From JBAWWY01 sp037144355 (lineage in GTDB: Bacteria; Bacillota; Clostridia; Peptostreptococcales; Anaerovoracaceae): DNA of 22,850 bases. Within the stretch, counting starts at the first letter, position 1. Every line of letters starts with the position of its first letter. Under the pieces are notes generated by a model. That model did not search any database and was not told the DNA's origin. It was given only the letters and a program-made list of their open reading frames with translations. The DNA lies in the NCBI GenBank assembly GCA_037144355.1, contig JBAWWY010000024.1:1-22850 (forward strand), given 5' to 3'. The translations under genes were made by a program, and so were the position numbers. Of the stretch, positions 14,690 through 21,561 are shown piece by piece.

Positions 14690-15310
14690 ATGGCTAGATA
14701 TATTGGGCCTTCATGCAGACTATGTAGAAGAGAAGGTCAAAAACTATTTTTAAAAGGCGAAAGATGCTACAGCACAAAATGTGCTATGGATAAAAAGCCA
14801 TTTGCCCCCGGACAGCACGGACAGAGCAGAAAAAAACTCTCTGACTATGGGCATCAACTTAGAGAAAAACAAAAGGCCAAGCGTTTTTATGGAATATTGG
14901 AAACTCAGTTTAGAAACTACTTTGATAAAGCTGCTAAAAAGAAAGGGATTACTGGTGAAAACCTGTTAATCATGCTTGAAACCAGACTTGACAACACTGT
15001 ATTCAGAATGGGTTTTGCGTCTTCTAGAAAAGAAGCTAGACAACTTGTTCTTCATGGACACTTTACTGTCAATGATCATAAAGAAAATATTCCATCATTC
15101 GCCGTTAAAGCGGGAGATGTGATCAAAGTCAAAGATAAGAGCACAGTATCACCAAAGTTCAAAGAAATTAAAGAAATGTCAATCAGCGTACCTGTATGGA
15201 TAACTGTTGATGTTGAAAAGCTTGAAGGAAAGGTTATTGCGATTCCTAGGAGAGAAGACATTGACACTCCAGTGGCAGAACATTTAATCGTAGAGCTTTA
15301 CTCAAAATAA
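14690..15310 (+). CDS. rpsD: 30S ribosomal protein S4, zinc-binding form
   Basis: S4 is a primary 16S rRNA-binding protein that starts 30S assembly. The 206-aa product has an N-terminal four-cysteine site (C9, C12, C26, C31), the S4 RNA-binding domain (ETRLDNTVFRMGFASSRKEARQLVLHGH, about 91-118, in blocks) and a normal C-terminus. Here rpsD lies inside the alpha operon, unlike Bacillus where it is alone with its own leader. AAAGGAGGTG precedes the ATG. Confidence 0.98.
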   Translation: MARYIGPSCRLCRREGQKLFLKGERCYSTKCAMDKKPFAPGQHGQSRKKLSDYGHQLREKQKAKRFYGILETQFRNYFDKAAKKKGITGENLLIMLETRLDNTVFRMGFASSRKEARQLVLHGHFTVNDHKENIPSFAVKAGDVIKVKDKSTVSPKFKEIKEMSISVPVWITVDVEKLEGKVIAIPRREDIDTPVAEHLIVELYSK

Positions 15311-15367
15311 TTGAGTTAGTTATAACCCTCAAAATTAAAGTTAGTGGAATTGTAAGGAGGGAATTAC

Positions 15368-16315
15368 ATGATAGAAATCGAAAAACCAACAATAGAATGT
15401 ATTTTTTCTGATGAAGACATTAATTACGGCAAGTTTATCGTTGAGCCTTTGGAAAGAGGTTACGGAACCACTCTTGGAAACAGCTTGAGAAGAATTTTAC
15501 TCTCATCTCTTCCTGGAGCTGCGGTTACTTCAATAAAAATTGATGGAATACTGCATGAATTTTCCACTATTCCAGGGGTAAAAGAAGACGTTACAGAGAT
15601 TATCCTGAATTTAAAGAGACTTTCTGTAAGACTTACCGGCGAAAACACAAAAAAAGTAATAATTAATGCTGTTGGACCAAAAGTTGTCACAGCTGCTGAT
15701 ATAATTTCAGACAGCGATTTGGAAATATTCAATCCGAACCTGCATATTGCCACCTTGGAGGAAAATGCAACCCTCACAATGGAAATCAATATTGCTAGAG
15801 GCAGAGGATACGCTCCTGCGGAGCAAAACAAAACAGAATATATGCCGATTGCCGTTATACCGGTTGACTCTATATATACTCCAGTGAAAAAGGTTAACTT
15901 TACAGTGGAAAATACCAGAGTAGGGCAGGTTACAGATTATGACAAGCTAATACTAGAAATTTGGACTGATGGGAGCATTTCTCCTGAAGAAGGAGTTTCC
16001 ATCGGGGCAAAGATTATGCAGGAGCACTTGAAACTTTTTGTTGATCTTACCGACAACATCGATTCCGTTGAAATAATGGTTGAGAAGGAAGAAGACAAGA
16101 AGGAAAAGGCTTTGGAAATGACTATTGAAGAACTGGAACTCTCAGTTAGATCGTTTAACTGTCTAAAGAGAGCAGGAATCAATACAGTTGAAGAGCTTAC
16201 TCACAAATCAGAGGACGAAATGATGAAGGTTAGAAACCTTGGCAAGAAATCCCTTGATGAGGTAAAACTAAAGTTAGAAGAATTAGGACTCGGACTTAAA
16301 CCGAGTGAAGACTAA
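15368..16315 (+). CDS. rpoA: DNA-directed RNA polymerase subunit alpha
   Basis: Alpha dimerises to start RNA polymerase assembly and contacts UP elements and activators. In 315 aa the N-terminal domain (1 to about 230) has LERGYGTTLGNSLRRILLSSLPG near residues 28-50, and the C-terminal domain (about 253-310) has RSFNCLKRAGI with R261 and N264 in the positions used for DNA contact, then the RNLGKKSLDEV helix-hairpin-helix. An acidic/lysine linker (238-250) joins them. AAGGAGGG precedes the ATG. Confidence 0.99.
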   Translation: MIEIEKPTIECIFSDEDINYGKFIVEPLERGYGTTLGNSLRRILLSSLPGAAVTSIKIDGILHEFSTIPGVKEDVTEIILNLKRLSVRLTGENTKKVIINAVGPKVVTAADIISDSDLEIFNPNLHIATLEENATLTMEINIARGRGYAPAEQNKTEYMPIAVIPVDSIYTPVKKVNFTVENTRVGQVTDYDKLILEIWTDGSISPEEGVSIGAKIMQEHLKLFVDLTDNIDSVEIMVEKEEDKKEKALEMTIEELELSVRSFNCLKRAGINTVEELTHKSEDEMMKVRNLGKKSLDEVKLKLEELGLGLKPSED

Positions 16316-16335
16316 TAAGCAAAGGAGGGACGAAA

Positions 16336-16677
16336 ATGCCGGGACATAGAAAATTAGGCAGACCTACTGCTCACAGAAAAGCAATGCTTAGAAACATTGT
16401 TACAGATCTTCTTAGAGAAGGCCGTATTACTACGACTGAAATGAGAGCAAAGGAAGCAAGAAAAACTGCAGAAAAGATGGTAACCTTAGGCAAAAGAGGA
16501 GATCTTCACGCAAGAAGACAAGCACTAGCTTACGTTTACGACGAAACTGTTGTTAAAAAATTGTTTGAAGAAATTGCTCCTAAGTATGCGGACAGAAACG
16601 GTGGATATACTAGAATTCTTAAGCTTGGACCAAGACAAGGGGACAGCGCTGAGATGGTATTTATTGAACTAGTATAA
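16336..16677 (+). CDS. rplQ: 50S ribosomal protein L17
   Basis: L17 is the last gene of the ribosomal supercluster. The 113-aa product begins MPGHRKLGRPTAHRKAMLRN and ends GYTRILKLGPRQGDSAEMVFIELV (in blocks), as usual. AAAGGAGGG precedes the ATG. A strong terminator starts about 20 bp after the stop. Confidence 0.99.
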   Translation: MPGHRKLGRPTAHRKAMLRNIVTDLLREGRITTTEMRAKEARKTAEKMVTLGKRGDLHARRQALAYVYDETVVKKLFEEIAPKYADRNGGYTRILKLGPRQGDSAEMVFIELV

Positions 16678-16698
16678 TCAACTATACTTGAAATTCTT

Positions 16699-16735
16699 AA
16701 GGCCGGCTTTACATTTATTTGTGAGGCCGGCTTTT
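16699..16735 (+). terminator. Terminator of the ribosomal supercluster
   Basis: AAG-GCCGGC (16699-16707) pairs with GCCGGC-TTT (16726-16734), with one G-U pair, and a TTTT run is at 16732-16735. The loop is 18 nt. It is placed right after rplQ and ends the long operon. Confidence 0.85.
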
Positions 16736-16744
16736 CTGTTTCCG

Positions 16745-16839
16745 AGGTTTAGCTCTTCGAGAGCAAAATGAGCAACTACGGCTTTTTAATTTGTTGCGCC
16801 GTTGGTGCGTTGCTTCATTTTCTCTCGAGCGCTAAACCT
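16745..16839 (+). repeat. ~95-bp palindromic element, copy 1
   Basis: One large hairpin in five helices: AGGTTTAGC/GCTAAACCT (16745-16753 with 16831-16839), TCGAGAG/CTCTCGA (16757-16763 with 16822-16828), AAAATG/CATTTT (16765-16770 with 16816-16821), GCAAC/GTTGC (16772-16776 with 16809-16813) and ACGGC/GCCGT (16778-16782 with 16798-16802). That makes about 32 pairs. A close inverted copy lies at 20819-20911. It has no coding capacity and resembles a small non-autonomous palindromic repeat. Confidence 0.88.
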
Positions 16840-16890
16840 TTTCAATATTAAATGCATCTTTTGCAATATATATAGAGCTAATGCAATTCG

Positions 16891-17263
16891 ATTTCAAGTT
16901 AAATTGAAGATACTAGACCTGCTTCAGAGCCGAGAGACCCGACACGCACTTCGTGCTTTGGCTATTATTTATGTCTCAGATGTTTTCTGCCGAATGCCAC
17001 GCACACTTCTTCAATATGAATCAAATTCCAACTCCAAAGAAAAGCATGTTAATCATGCACCGGTACTATTTCAAAGATTCAAAAGCAAGCATAGGTATGA
17101 AATTTCAAGTTAGGTTGAAGATACTAGATCTGCTTCGTAGCCGAGAGAAACGCCAAGCACTACGTGCTTTGGCTATTATGTATATCTCGGATGTTTTCTG
17201 CCGAATATCCCGCACACTTCTTCAATATGAATCAGATTTCAACTTCAAAGAAAAGCATGTTAA
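16891..17263. repeat. Tandem repeat with a 211-bp period, two copies
   Basis: Copy 1 (16891-17052) and copy 2 (17102-17263) are 162 bp each with no gaps and 19 differences by eye (about 88% identity). A unique 49-bp spacer completes the period. Both carry a local palindrome (GCACTTCGTGC in copy 1, AAGCACTACGTGCTT in copy 2), and copy 2 has CCGAGA and TCTCGG arms around it. Each copy is open in one plus frame for 54 codons, but 211 is not a multiple of three, so the two are in different frames. No known element was recognised. Confidence 0.85.
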
Positions 17264-17297
17264 GTCTTACTCAAGCCAACGCTACGTGGGTTGGTCA

Positions 17298-17326
17298 TTG
17301 TAATGCCTGTCAAAATAAGGTATAAT
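17298..17326 (+). promoter_or_regulatory. Promoter of the lipoprotein-ECF operon
   Basis: TTGTAA (17298-17303) and TATAAT (17321-17326) are separated by exactly 17 bp. Transcription should begin near 17333, giving a leader of about 20 nt before the lipoprotein gene, with no room for a riboswitch. A small CCAAC/GTTGG inverted repeat lies just upstream. Confidence 0.75.
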
Positions 17327-17352
17327 ATCACGGTGAATGTGAGGTACTTATA

Positions 17353-18255
17353 ATGAAAAAAATTGGGATATTGTTTTCAATATTGATTTTGGCAGCGGTA
17401 ATACTATATGGCTGTGGTCCAACTTCATCAAAAGTAGATGAGCAATTTGCAAAGATAGTTGCCGAAAAAGCAACTCTTGAGGCATTAGGACAAGCGAATG
17501 AATTCATGTCTAAGAATATTAGCAAATTAGATAAAAACGACGCTAGCAAACTGTTGATGGAATATGAAGACTTCATGTTGAAATATAGCAGCACTGATTT
17601 GGATCAAACGGAGTTAGACAAGCTACTTGTTTATTGGAATCCAGCGACTCAAACCTTGGAAGCAGACAAGATTAAAGGGGATCAGCTAAAAGCAACTTAC
17701 AATCTATTTGTGAATGATGGATTCTATTTTCTAACATTTGGCGGAGATCCATTCCCTACAATCAATTACAGTAAACTATTAAGTGAATACGAATCAAATA
17801 TTTCTCCAGCTTTGATTGATTTATATAAGATTAAACAATTAGAATCGGATACCCCAATGGCAAATATCTCTGGCTTAGCAATCAGTTGGGGAGAGTTGGC
17901 AAATAGGGCGTTAGGGGCAGAGAAATATATTCAAAAATACAAGGATGATCCAAATACCCAGGAAGATGCGATTTTCATCTACCAGAACTATATAAACACT
18001 CTTCTTCTCGGGATTGAAAATACACCAATATTCAGTATTGATAACAATCAGTTTTCTAATGATGCCAAAACGCAATATATTGAATTTGTTAAAAATAACC
18101 CGGATAGCGTAACTGGGTATGTTTTGAATGAATATATTACCTATTTAAAAAGCATAAGTTATAAATTGGACTACACAAATGAAGAACAAAGTAAAATATT
18201 TTTTGATACTTGTACTTGGCTGGTAAGCGAGGCAGGGAAAAGGGTGACTAAGTAA
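17353..18255 (+). CDS. Predicted lipoprotein of unknown function
   Basis: The 300-aa product begins with a lipoprotein signal: MKK, a hydrophobic stretch (residues 5-18) and a lipobox ending LYGC with C21 as the predicted lipidated cysteine. The rest is soluble, rich in alpha-helix-favouring and acidic residues, with no motif I recognise; it has no obvious solute-binding-protein signature. GAGGT is seven bases before the ATG. It is the first gene after a good promoter and ends one base before ecfA1, so it is co-expressed with the ECF module. It could assist uptake or be an unrelated envelope protein. Confidence 0.8.
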   Translation: MKKIGILFSILILAAVILYGCGPTSSKVDEQFAKIVAEKATLEALGQANEFMSKNISKLDKNDASKLLMEYEDFMLKYSSTDLDQTELDKLLVYWNPATQTLEADKIKGDQLKATYNLFVNDGFYFLTFGGDPFPTINYSKLLSEYESNISPALIDLYKIKQLESDTPMANISGLAISWGELANRALGAEKYIQKYKDDPNTQEDAIFIYQNYINTLLLGIENTPIFSIDNNQFSNDAKTQYIEFVKNNPDSVTGYVLNEYITYLKSISYKLDYTNEEQSKIFFDTCTWLVSEAGKRVTK

Positions 18256-18256
18256 A

Positions 18257-19090
18257 ATGGAAGATATTATAAAAATCGAACACTTATATTTTGAATATAA
18301 AAGGGAAGAGGACAATGAGACGGTCAAGGCTCTTTTTGATGTAAGCCTTGATATTAAAAGAGGCTCATTTGTTTCTATAATTGGGCACAATGGCTCTGGA
18401 AAATCCACCCTTGCAAAGAATATCAATGCCTTGCTCCTTCCAAGCGCTGGAGTAGTTTATGTCAATGGTCATGATACAAAGGACGATAAATGGCTTTGGG
18501 AAATCAGGCAAAATGCAGGAATGGTTTTTCAGAATCCTGACAACCAGCTCGTCTCATCTATTGTTGAGGACGACGTAGCCTTCGGCCCAGAAAATCTTGG
18601 GGTTGAGCCTGAAGAAATTAGAAAAAGAGTAAACGAAGCCTTAATATCCGTAGATATGTATGATGAAAGAAAGAAAGCACCTCATCTACTTTCCGGAGGC
18701 CAAAAGCAGAGAGTGGCCATTGCGGGAGTAATAGCAATGAGGCCAGATTGCATAATCTTGGATGAACCCACAGCAATGCTGGATCCCAAGGGTAGGGAAG
18801 AAGTAATGAACATTATCAAGAAGTTGAATAATGAGGGAATAACTATTGTACTGATAACTCATTTCATGGATGAGGCGGCGAAAGCTGACAGGGTTATAAT
18901 CATGGACAGCGGGAAAGTCAAACTGGATGGGCCGCCGTGGGAAGTATTCCAAAGGGAGGAAGAAATCAAAGCATTTGGGTTAGACCTTCCATTTGCAGCT
19001 GAGCTCGCCAACAGACTCAGGGGAAAGGGTATCAATGTGCCCGGCTACATAATCGACATTGATGAAATGGTGGAATATCTATGTCAATAA
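18257..19090 (+). CDS. ecfA1: ECF transporter ATP-binding subunit EcfA1
   Basis: One of the two ATPases that drive energy-coupling-factor transporters. In 277 aa: Walker A GHNGSGKST (43-51), Q-loop Q92 in VFQNPDNQL, signature LSGGQ (145-149), Walker B CIILDEP (165-171, E170 catalytic) and H-loop H202. The VFQNPDNQ form is typical of EcfA1. It begins one base after the lipoprotein stop and its 3' end overlaps ecfA2 by 10 bp, indicating a tightly coupled operon. Confidence 0.95.
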   Translation: MEDIIKIEHLYFEYKREEDNETVKALFDVSLDIKRGSFVSIIGHNGSGKSTLAKNINALLLPSAGVVYVNGHDTKDDKWLWEIRQNAGMVFQNPDNQLVSSIVEDDVAFGPENLGVEPEEIRKRVNEALISVDMYDERKKAPHLLSGGQKQRVAIAGVIAMRPDCIILDEPTAMLDPKGREEVMNIIKKLNNEGITIVLITHFMDEAAKADRVIIMDSGKVKLDGPPWEVFQREEEIKAFGLDLPFAAELANRLRGKGINVPGYIIDIDEMVEYLCQ

Positions 19091-19953
19091 TAGTAAATAA
19101 TTTGAAATATATTTATAGCGAGGGTATGCCATATGAAACTCTTGCACTTGACGATGTTAGTTTTGAAATAAACGACAATGAATTTGTTGGAATTATTGGG
19201 CATACTGGCTCAGGCAAATCTACCCTAATTCAGCACCTCAATGGTTTGTTAAAACCTAAATCTGGAGAAATAATAGTTTCAGGCTTCAATATCACTGGCA
19301 AGGGAATTAAAATGAGGGACATCCGAAGAAAAATCGGGCTTGTTTTCCAATATCCGGAATACCAGCTATTTGAGGAAACTGTAAGACAGGATGTTGCCTT
19401 TGGCCCGCTCAATCTTGGGTTAAGCTTGGAAGAAGCGAATCTAAGGGTTCGGGAAGCTTTAGCACTTGTGGGCCTTGATTATGAAGAAGTTGCGGAACGA
19501 TCTCCATTCGACTTGTCTGGCGGACAGAAGAGAAGAGTTGCCATTGCTGGGGTAATAGCCATGAAACCTGAAGTCTTAATCATGGATGAGCCAACGGCAG
19601 GACTTGATCCAAAAGCACATAAAGAAGTTTTAAAGATGGTTAAGACTATTCACGACAAGGAAAAGAACATTGTAATTCTTGTTTCCCACAATATGGGAGA
19701 CATTGCAATGCTTTCAGATAAAATCATGGTTATGGACAAGGGAAGGATTTCAGCAATTGGAACACCAAGGGAAATATTCAAGGAAGCCGCTTTAATAGAA
19801 GCCGCTGGTTTGAAGCTTCCGGAAGTAACCCAGTTTATGAGAGAACTGAATAAAAGGGGCGTTTGTGTTTCTTCTGAAGCCTTGACAATAGACGAGGCGG
19901 AAGTGGAAATAATCGAGTATTTAAGGAGCAAAAAACAATGCTTAGAGATATAA
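19081..19953 (+). CDS. ecfA2: ECF transporter ATP-binding subunit EcfA2
   Basis: Second ATPase of the ECF module, forming a heterodimer with EcfA1. In 290 aa: Walker A GHTGSGKST (40-48), Q-loop Q90 in VFQYPEYQLFEE, signature LSGGQ (145-149) and Walker B VLIMDEP (165-171). The YPEYQLFEETV stretch is typical of EcfA2. It overlaps ecfA1 by 10 bp and ecfT by 16 bp, so translation of the three is probably coupled. Confidence 0.95.
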   Translation: MSIIVNNLKYIYSEGMPYETLALDDVSFEINDNEFVGIIGHTGSGKSTLIQHLNGLLKPKSGEIIVSGFNITGKGIKMRDIRRKIGLVFQYPEYQLFEETVRQDVAFGPLNLGLSLEEANLRVREALALVGLDYEEVAERSPFDLSGGQKRRVAIAGVIAMKPEVLIMDEPTAGLDPKAHKEVLKMVKTIHDKEKNIVILVSHNMGDIAMLSDKIMVMDKGRISAIGTPREIFKEAALIEAAGLKLPEVTQFMRELNKRGVCVSSEALTIDEAEVEIIEYLRSKKQCLEI

Positions 19954-20756
19954 CATTAGGACAATATTATCCAGGGAACTCCATAATCCACAAACTTGAT
20001 CCCAGGGTCAAGATCATTGCAACATTTCTTTTGATTCTCGAATTGTTCTTTGTGAAGGATTTCATTGGATACCTTATTATCGTGGCGTTTATAGCGGCAG
20101 TAGTTTTCATTGCCAAAATACCACCGAAATTCATATTCAAGGGGTTAAAGCCGATTTTCTTTATTATTATTTTCACATTCGGAATAAACATGTTTATGAC
20201 ACAAGGAACGGTAATCTTTTCCCTTGGATTCTTACAGATAACAAAGGAAGGTTTGAGGCAGGCTGTGTTCATGGGAAGCAGGCTAATCCTCCTTATAATA
20301 GGCTCTTCATTGCTTACACTGGCTACAAAACCTATAAGTCTAACCGACGGCATCGAAAAACTTTTGAATCCTTTGAAAAAAATAGGAGTGCCTGCTCATG
20401 AGCTTGCATTGATGATGACTATCGCTTTAAGGTTTATTCCGACATTGCTTGAAGAAACTGACAAGATAATGAAGGCGCAAATGGCCAGGGGCGCCGACTT
20501 CGAAAGCGGCAATCTAATAAACAGGGCTAAGAGCTTGATTCCATTAATGGTTCCTTTGTTCATCAGTGCATTTAGAATTGCACAGGATTTGGCAATGGCA
20601 ATGGAAGCAAGATGCTATAGAGGCGGCGACAACCGGACAAGGATGAACGGAATGAAGCTCAAAGGAATAGACGTAGCCGCATCAATATTTCTAATTCTGT
20701 TCCTTGCATTGATATTGGCTCAGTCAAGAGGCCTGTTTGCATTACTATTGGCATAA
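19938..20756 (+). CDS. ecfT: ECF transporter transmembrane subunit EcfT
   Basis: EcfT is the membrane scaffold that links the two ATPases to the substrate-binding S component. The 272-aa product starts with YYPGNSIIHKLDPRVKI, has several hydrophobic segments, and carries both coupling motifs that contact the ATPases, ARG (183-185) and ARC (224-226, in AMEARCYRGG). It overlaps ecfA2 by 16 bp. In many Firmicutes truA-rplM-rpsI follow ecfT; here they do not. Confidence 0.95.
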   Translation: MLRDITLGQYYPGNSIIHKLDPRVKIIATFLLILELFFVKDFIGYLIIVAFIAAVVFIAKIPPKFIFKGLKPIFFIIIFTFGINMFMTQGTVIFSLGFLQITKEGLRQAVFMGSRLILLIIGSSLLTLATKPISLTDGIEKLLNPLKKIGVPAHELALMMTIALRFIPTLLEETDKIMKAQMARGADFESGNLINRAKSLIPLMVPLFISAFRIAQDLAMAMEARCYRGGDNRTRMNGMKLKGIDVAASIFLILFLALILAQSRGLFALLLA

Positions 20757-20818
20757 ACAAGTAGGTGTTGAGATCTTCGAGTTGAGATGCCTTTTATATT
20801 AGTAATTTTGCAATTATA

Positions 20819-20911
20819 GGTTTAGCGCTCGGGAGGAAATGCGGCAACGCACCAACGGCGCAACAAATTAGAAAAGCCGTAGTTGCATATTTTGCTCGCG
20901 AAGAGCTAAAC
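20819..20911 (-). repeat. ~95-bp palindromic element, copy 2 (inverted)
   Basis: Reverse complement of the element at 16745-16839: about 8 differences over 92 aligned bases, including a one-base indel. The outer arms GTTTAGC (20820-20826) and GCTAAAC (20905-20911) pair, as does the central ACGGC/GCCGT stem; some middle pairs are broken, so this copy looks more decayed. It lies between ecfT and queT, 27 bp before the queT start. Confidence 0.88.
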
Positions 20912-20938
20912 AATAAATAATGTAAGGTATAAATTTAT

Positions 20939-21424
20939 ATGAAAATCGATAAGAAGATTACAACCAAATATATGATTCAGGCGGCGGTCATCGCTGCGAT
21001 TTATGGTGTTTTGACTATCGTTTTAATGCCCATAAGCTATGGTTTCATGCAGATTAGAGTTTCTGAGGCATTGACTGTGCTTCCGTTTTTTACACCAGCC
21101 GCAATTCCCGGACTTTTTATTGGGTGCCTTGTTGCAAATATTCTGGGACCAAATGGACTGCTGGATATTATACTTGGAAGCGGCGCAAGTTTGATTGCAG
21201 CGTTATTGTCATATTATCTTAGGAAGAGACCGATTCTGGTTCCACTGCCACCGGTCGTGGTGAATGCGCTGGTAATAGGTCCAATGCTCAAATATGTCTA
21301 TGCTTTGCCAATACCTTTGATTGCCTGCATTCTGTGGGTTGGGCTCGGCCAGTTAATTGCCTGTTATGGTATCGGATATCCTCTTTTGACTTATCTAAAA
21401 AAATACAATTTTATATTCAAGTAG
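20939..21424 (+). CDS. queT: QueT family queuosine-precursor transporter (ECF S component)
   Basis: A 161-aa membrane protein with about five hydrophobic segments. The block QIRVSEALTVLPFFTPAAIPGLFIGC (about 37-62, in parts) followed by ANILGPNGLLD is the signature of the QueT family, S components predicted to import queuosine precursors such as preQ1 or queuine. It would pair with EcfA1/A2/T encoded just upstream. The Shine-Dalgarno is weak (TAAGG about 12 bases before the ATG). I looked for a preQ1 riboswitch upstream and saw none; a palindromic repeat occupies that space. Confidence 0.88.
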   Translation: MKIDKKITTKYMIQAAVIAAIYGVLTIVLMPISYGFMQIRVSEALTVLPFFTPAAIPGLFIGCLVANILGPNGLLDIILGSGASLIAALLSYYLRKRPILVPLPPVVVNALVIGPMLKYVYALPIPLIACILWVGLGQLIACYGIGYPLLTYLKKYNFIFK

Positions 21425-21491
21425 TAATCATCAAGATTTTAACTGGTTCTTATGGAATCCCAAAAAAACAATCATTAAACATGAAAAACTA

Positions 21492-21520
21492 TTGAATTAT
21501 AGTGCGCCATACTATATATT
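21492..21520 (+). promoter_or_regulatory. Promoter of nrdD
   Basis: TTGAAT (21492-21497) and TATATT (21515-21520) with a 17-bp spacer. Transcription should start near 21527, about 35 nt before the nrdD ATG. The -10 is covered by an NrdR-type box. Confidence 0.65.
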
Positions 21521-21524
21521 GTTA
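21509..21524 (+). promoter_or_regulatory. NrdR-type operator over the nrdD -10 element
   Basis: ATACTATATATTGTTA matches the known NrdR box pattern (ACAC-W-ATATAT-W-GTGT), with the inner CTATATATTG fully conserved. NrdR is the zinc/ATP-cone repressor of ribonucleotide reductase genes. Boxes usually come in pairs about three helical turns apart; only a poor half-match (TATAGTGC, about 21498-21505) is visible upstream, so the site is incomplete. Confidence 0.6.
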
Positions 21525-21561
21525 TCGTGAGTAGAAATCTAACAAGGGAGTGTGGCTTAGC

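Noticed and set aside
16802..17113. Plus-strand reading frame of 103 codons
   Set aside because: It begins inside the palindromic element and runs into the tandem repeat; no Shine-Dalgarno, no recognised protein. Treated as repeat DNA, with the coding question kept as a finding.
16953..17303. Plus-strand reading frame of 116 codons
   Set aside because: It spans both tandem copies in different relative frames and runs into the downstream promoter; no ribosome binding site and no homology I can recognise.
20757..20938. preQ1 riboswitch upstream of queT
   Set aside because: Expected for many queT genes, but I could not find the conserved hairpin plus A-rich tail; the palindromic repeat occupies most of the region.
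21477..21505. Second NrdR box upstream of nrdD
   Set aside because: Only one half (TATAGTGC) fits, and the distance to the good box is not the usual three helical turns.
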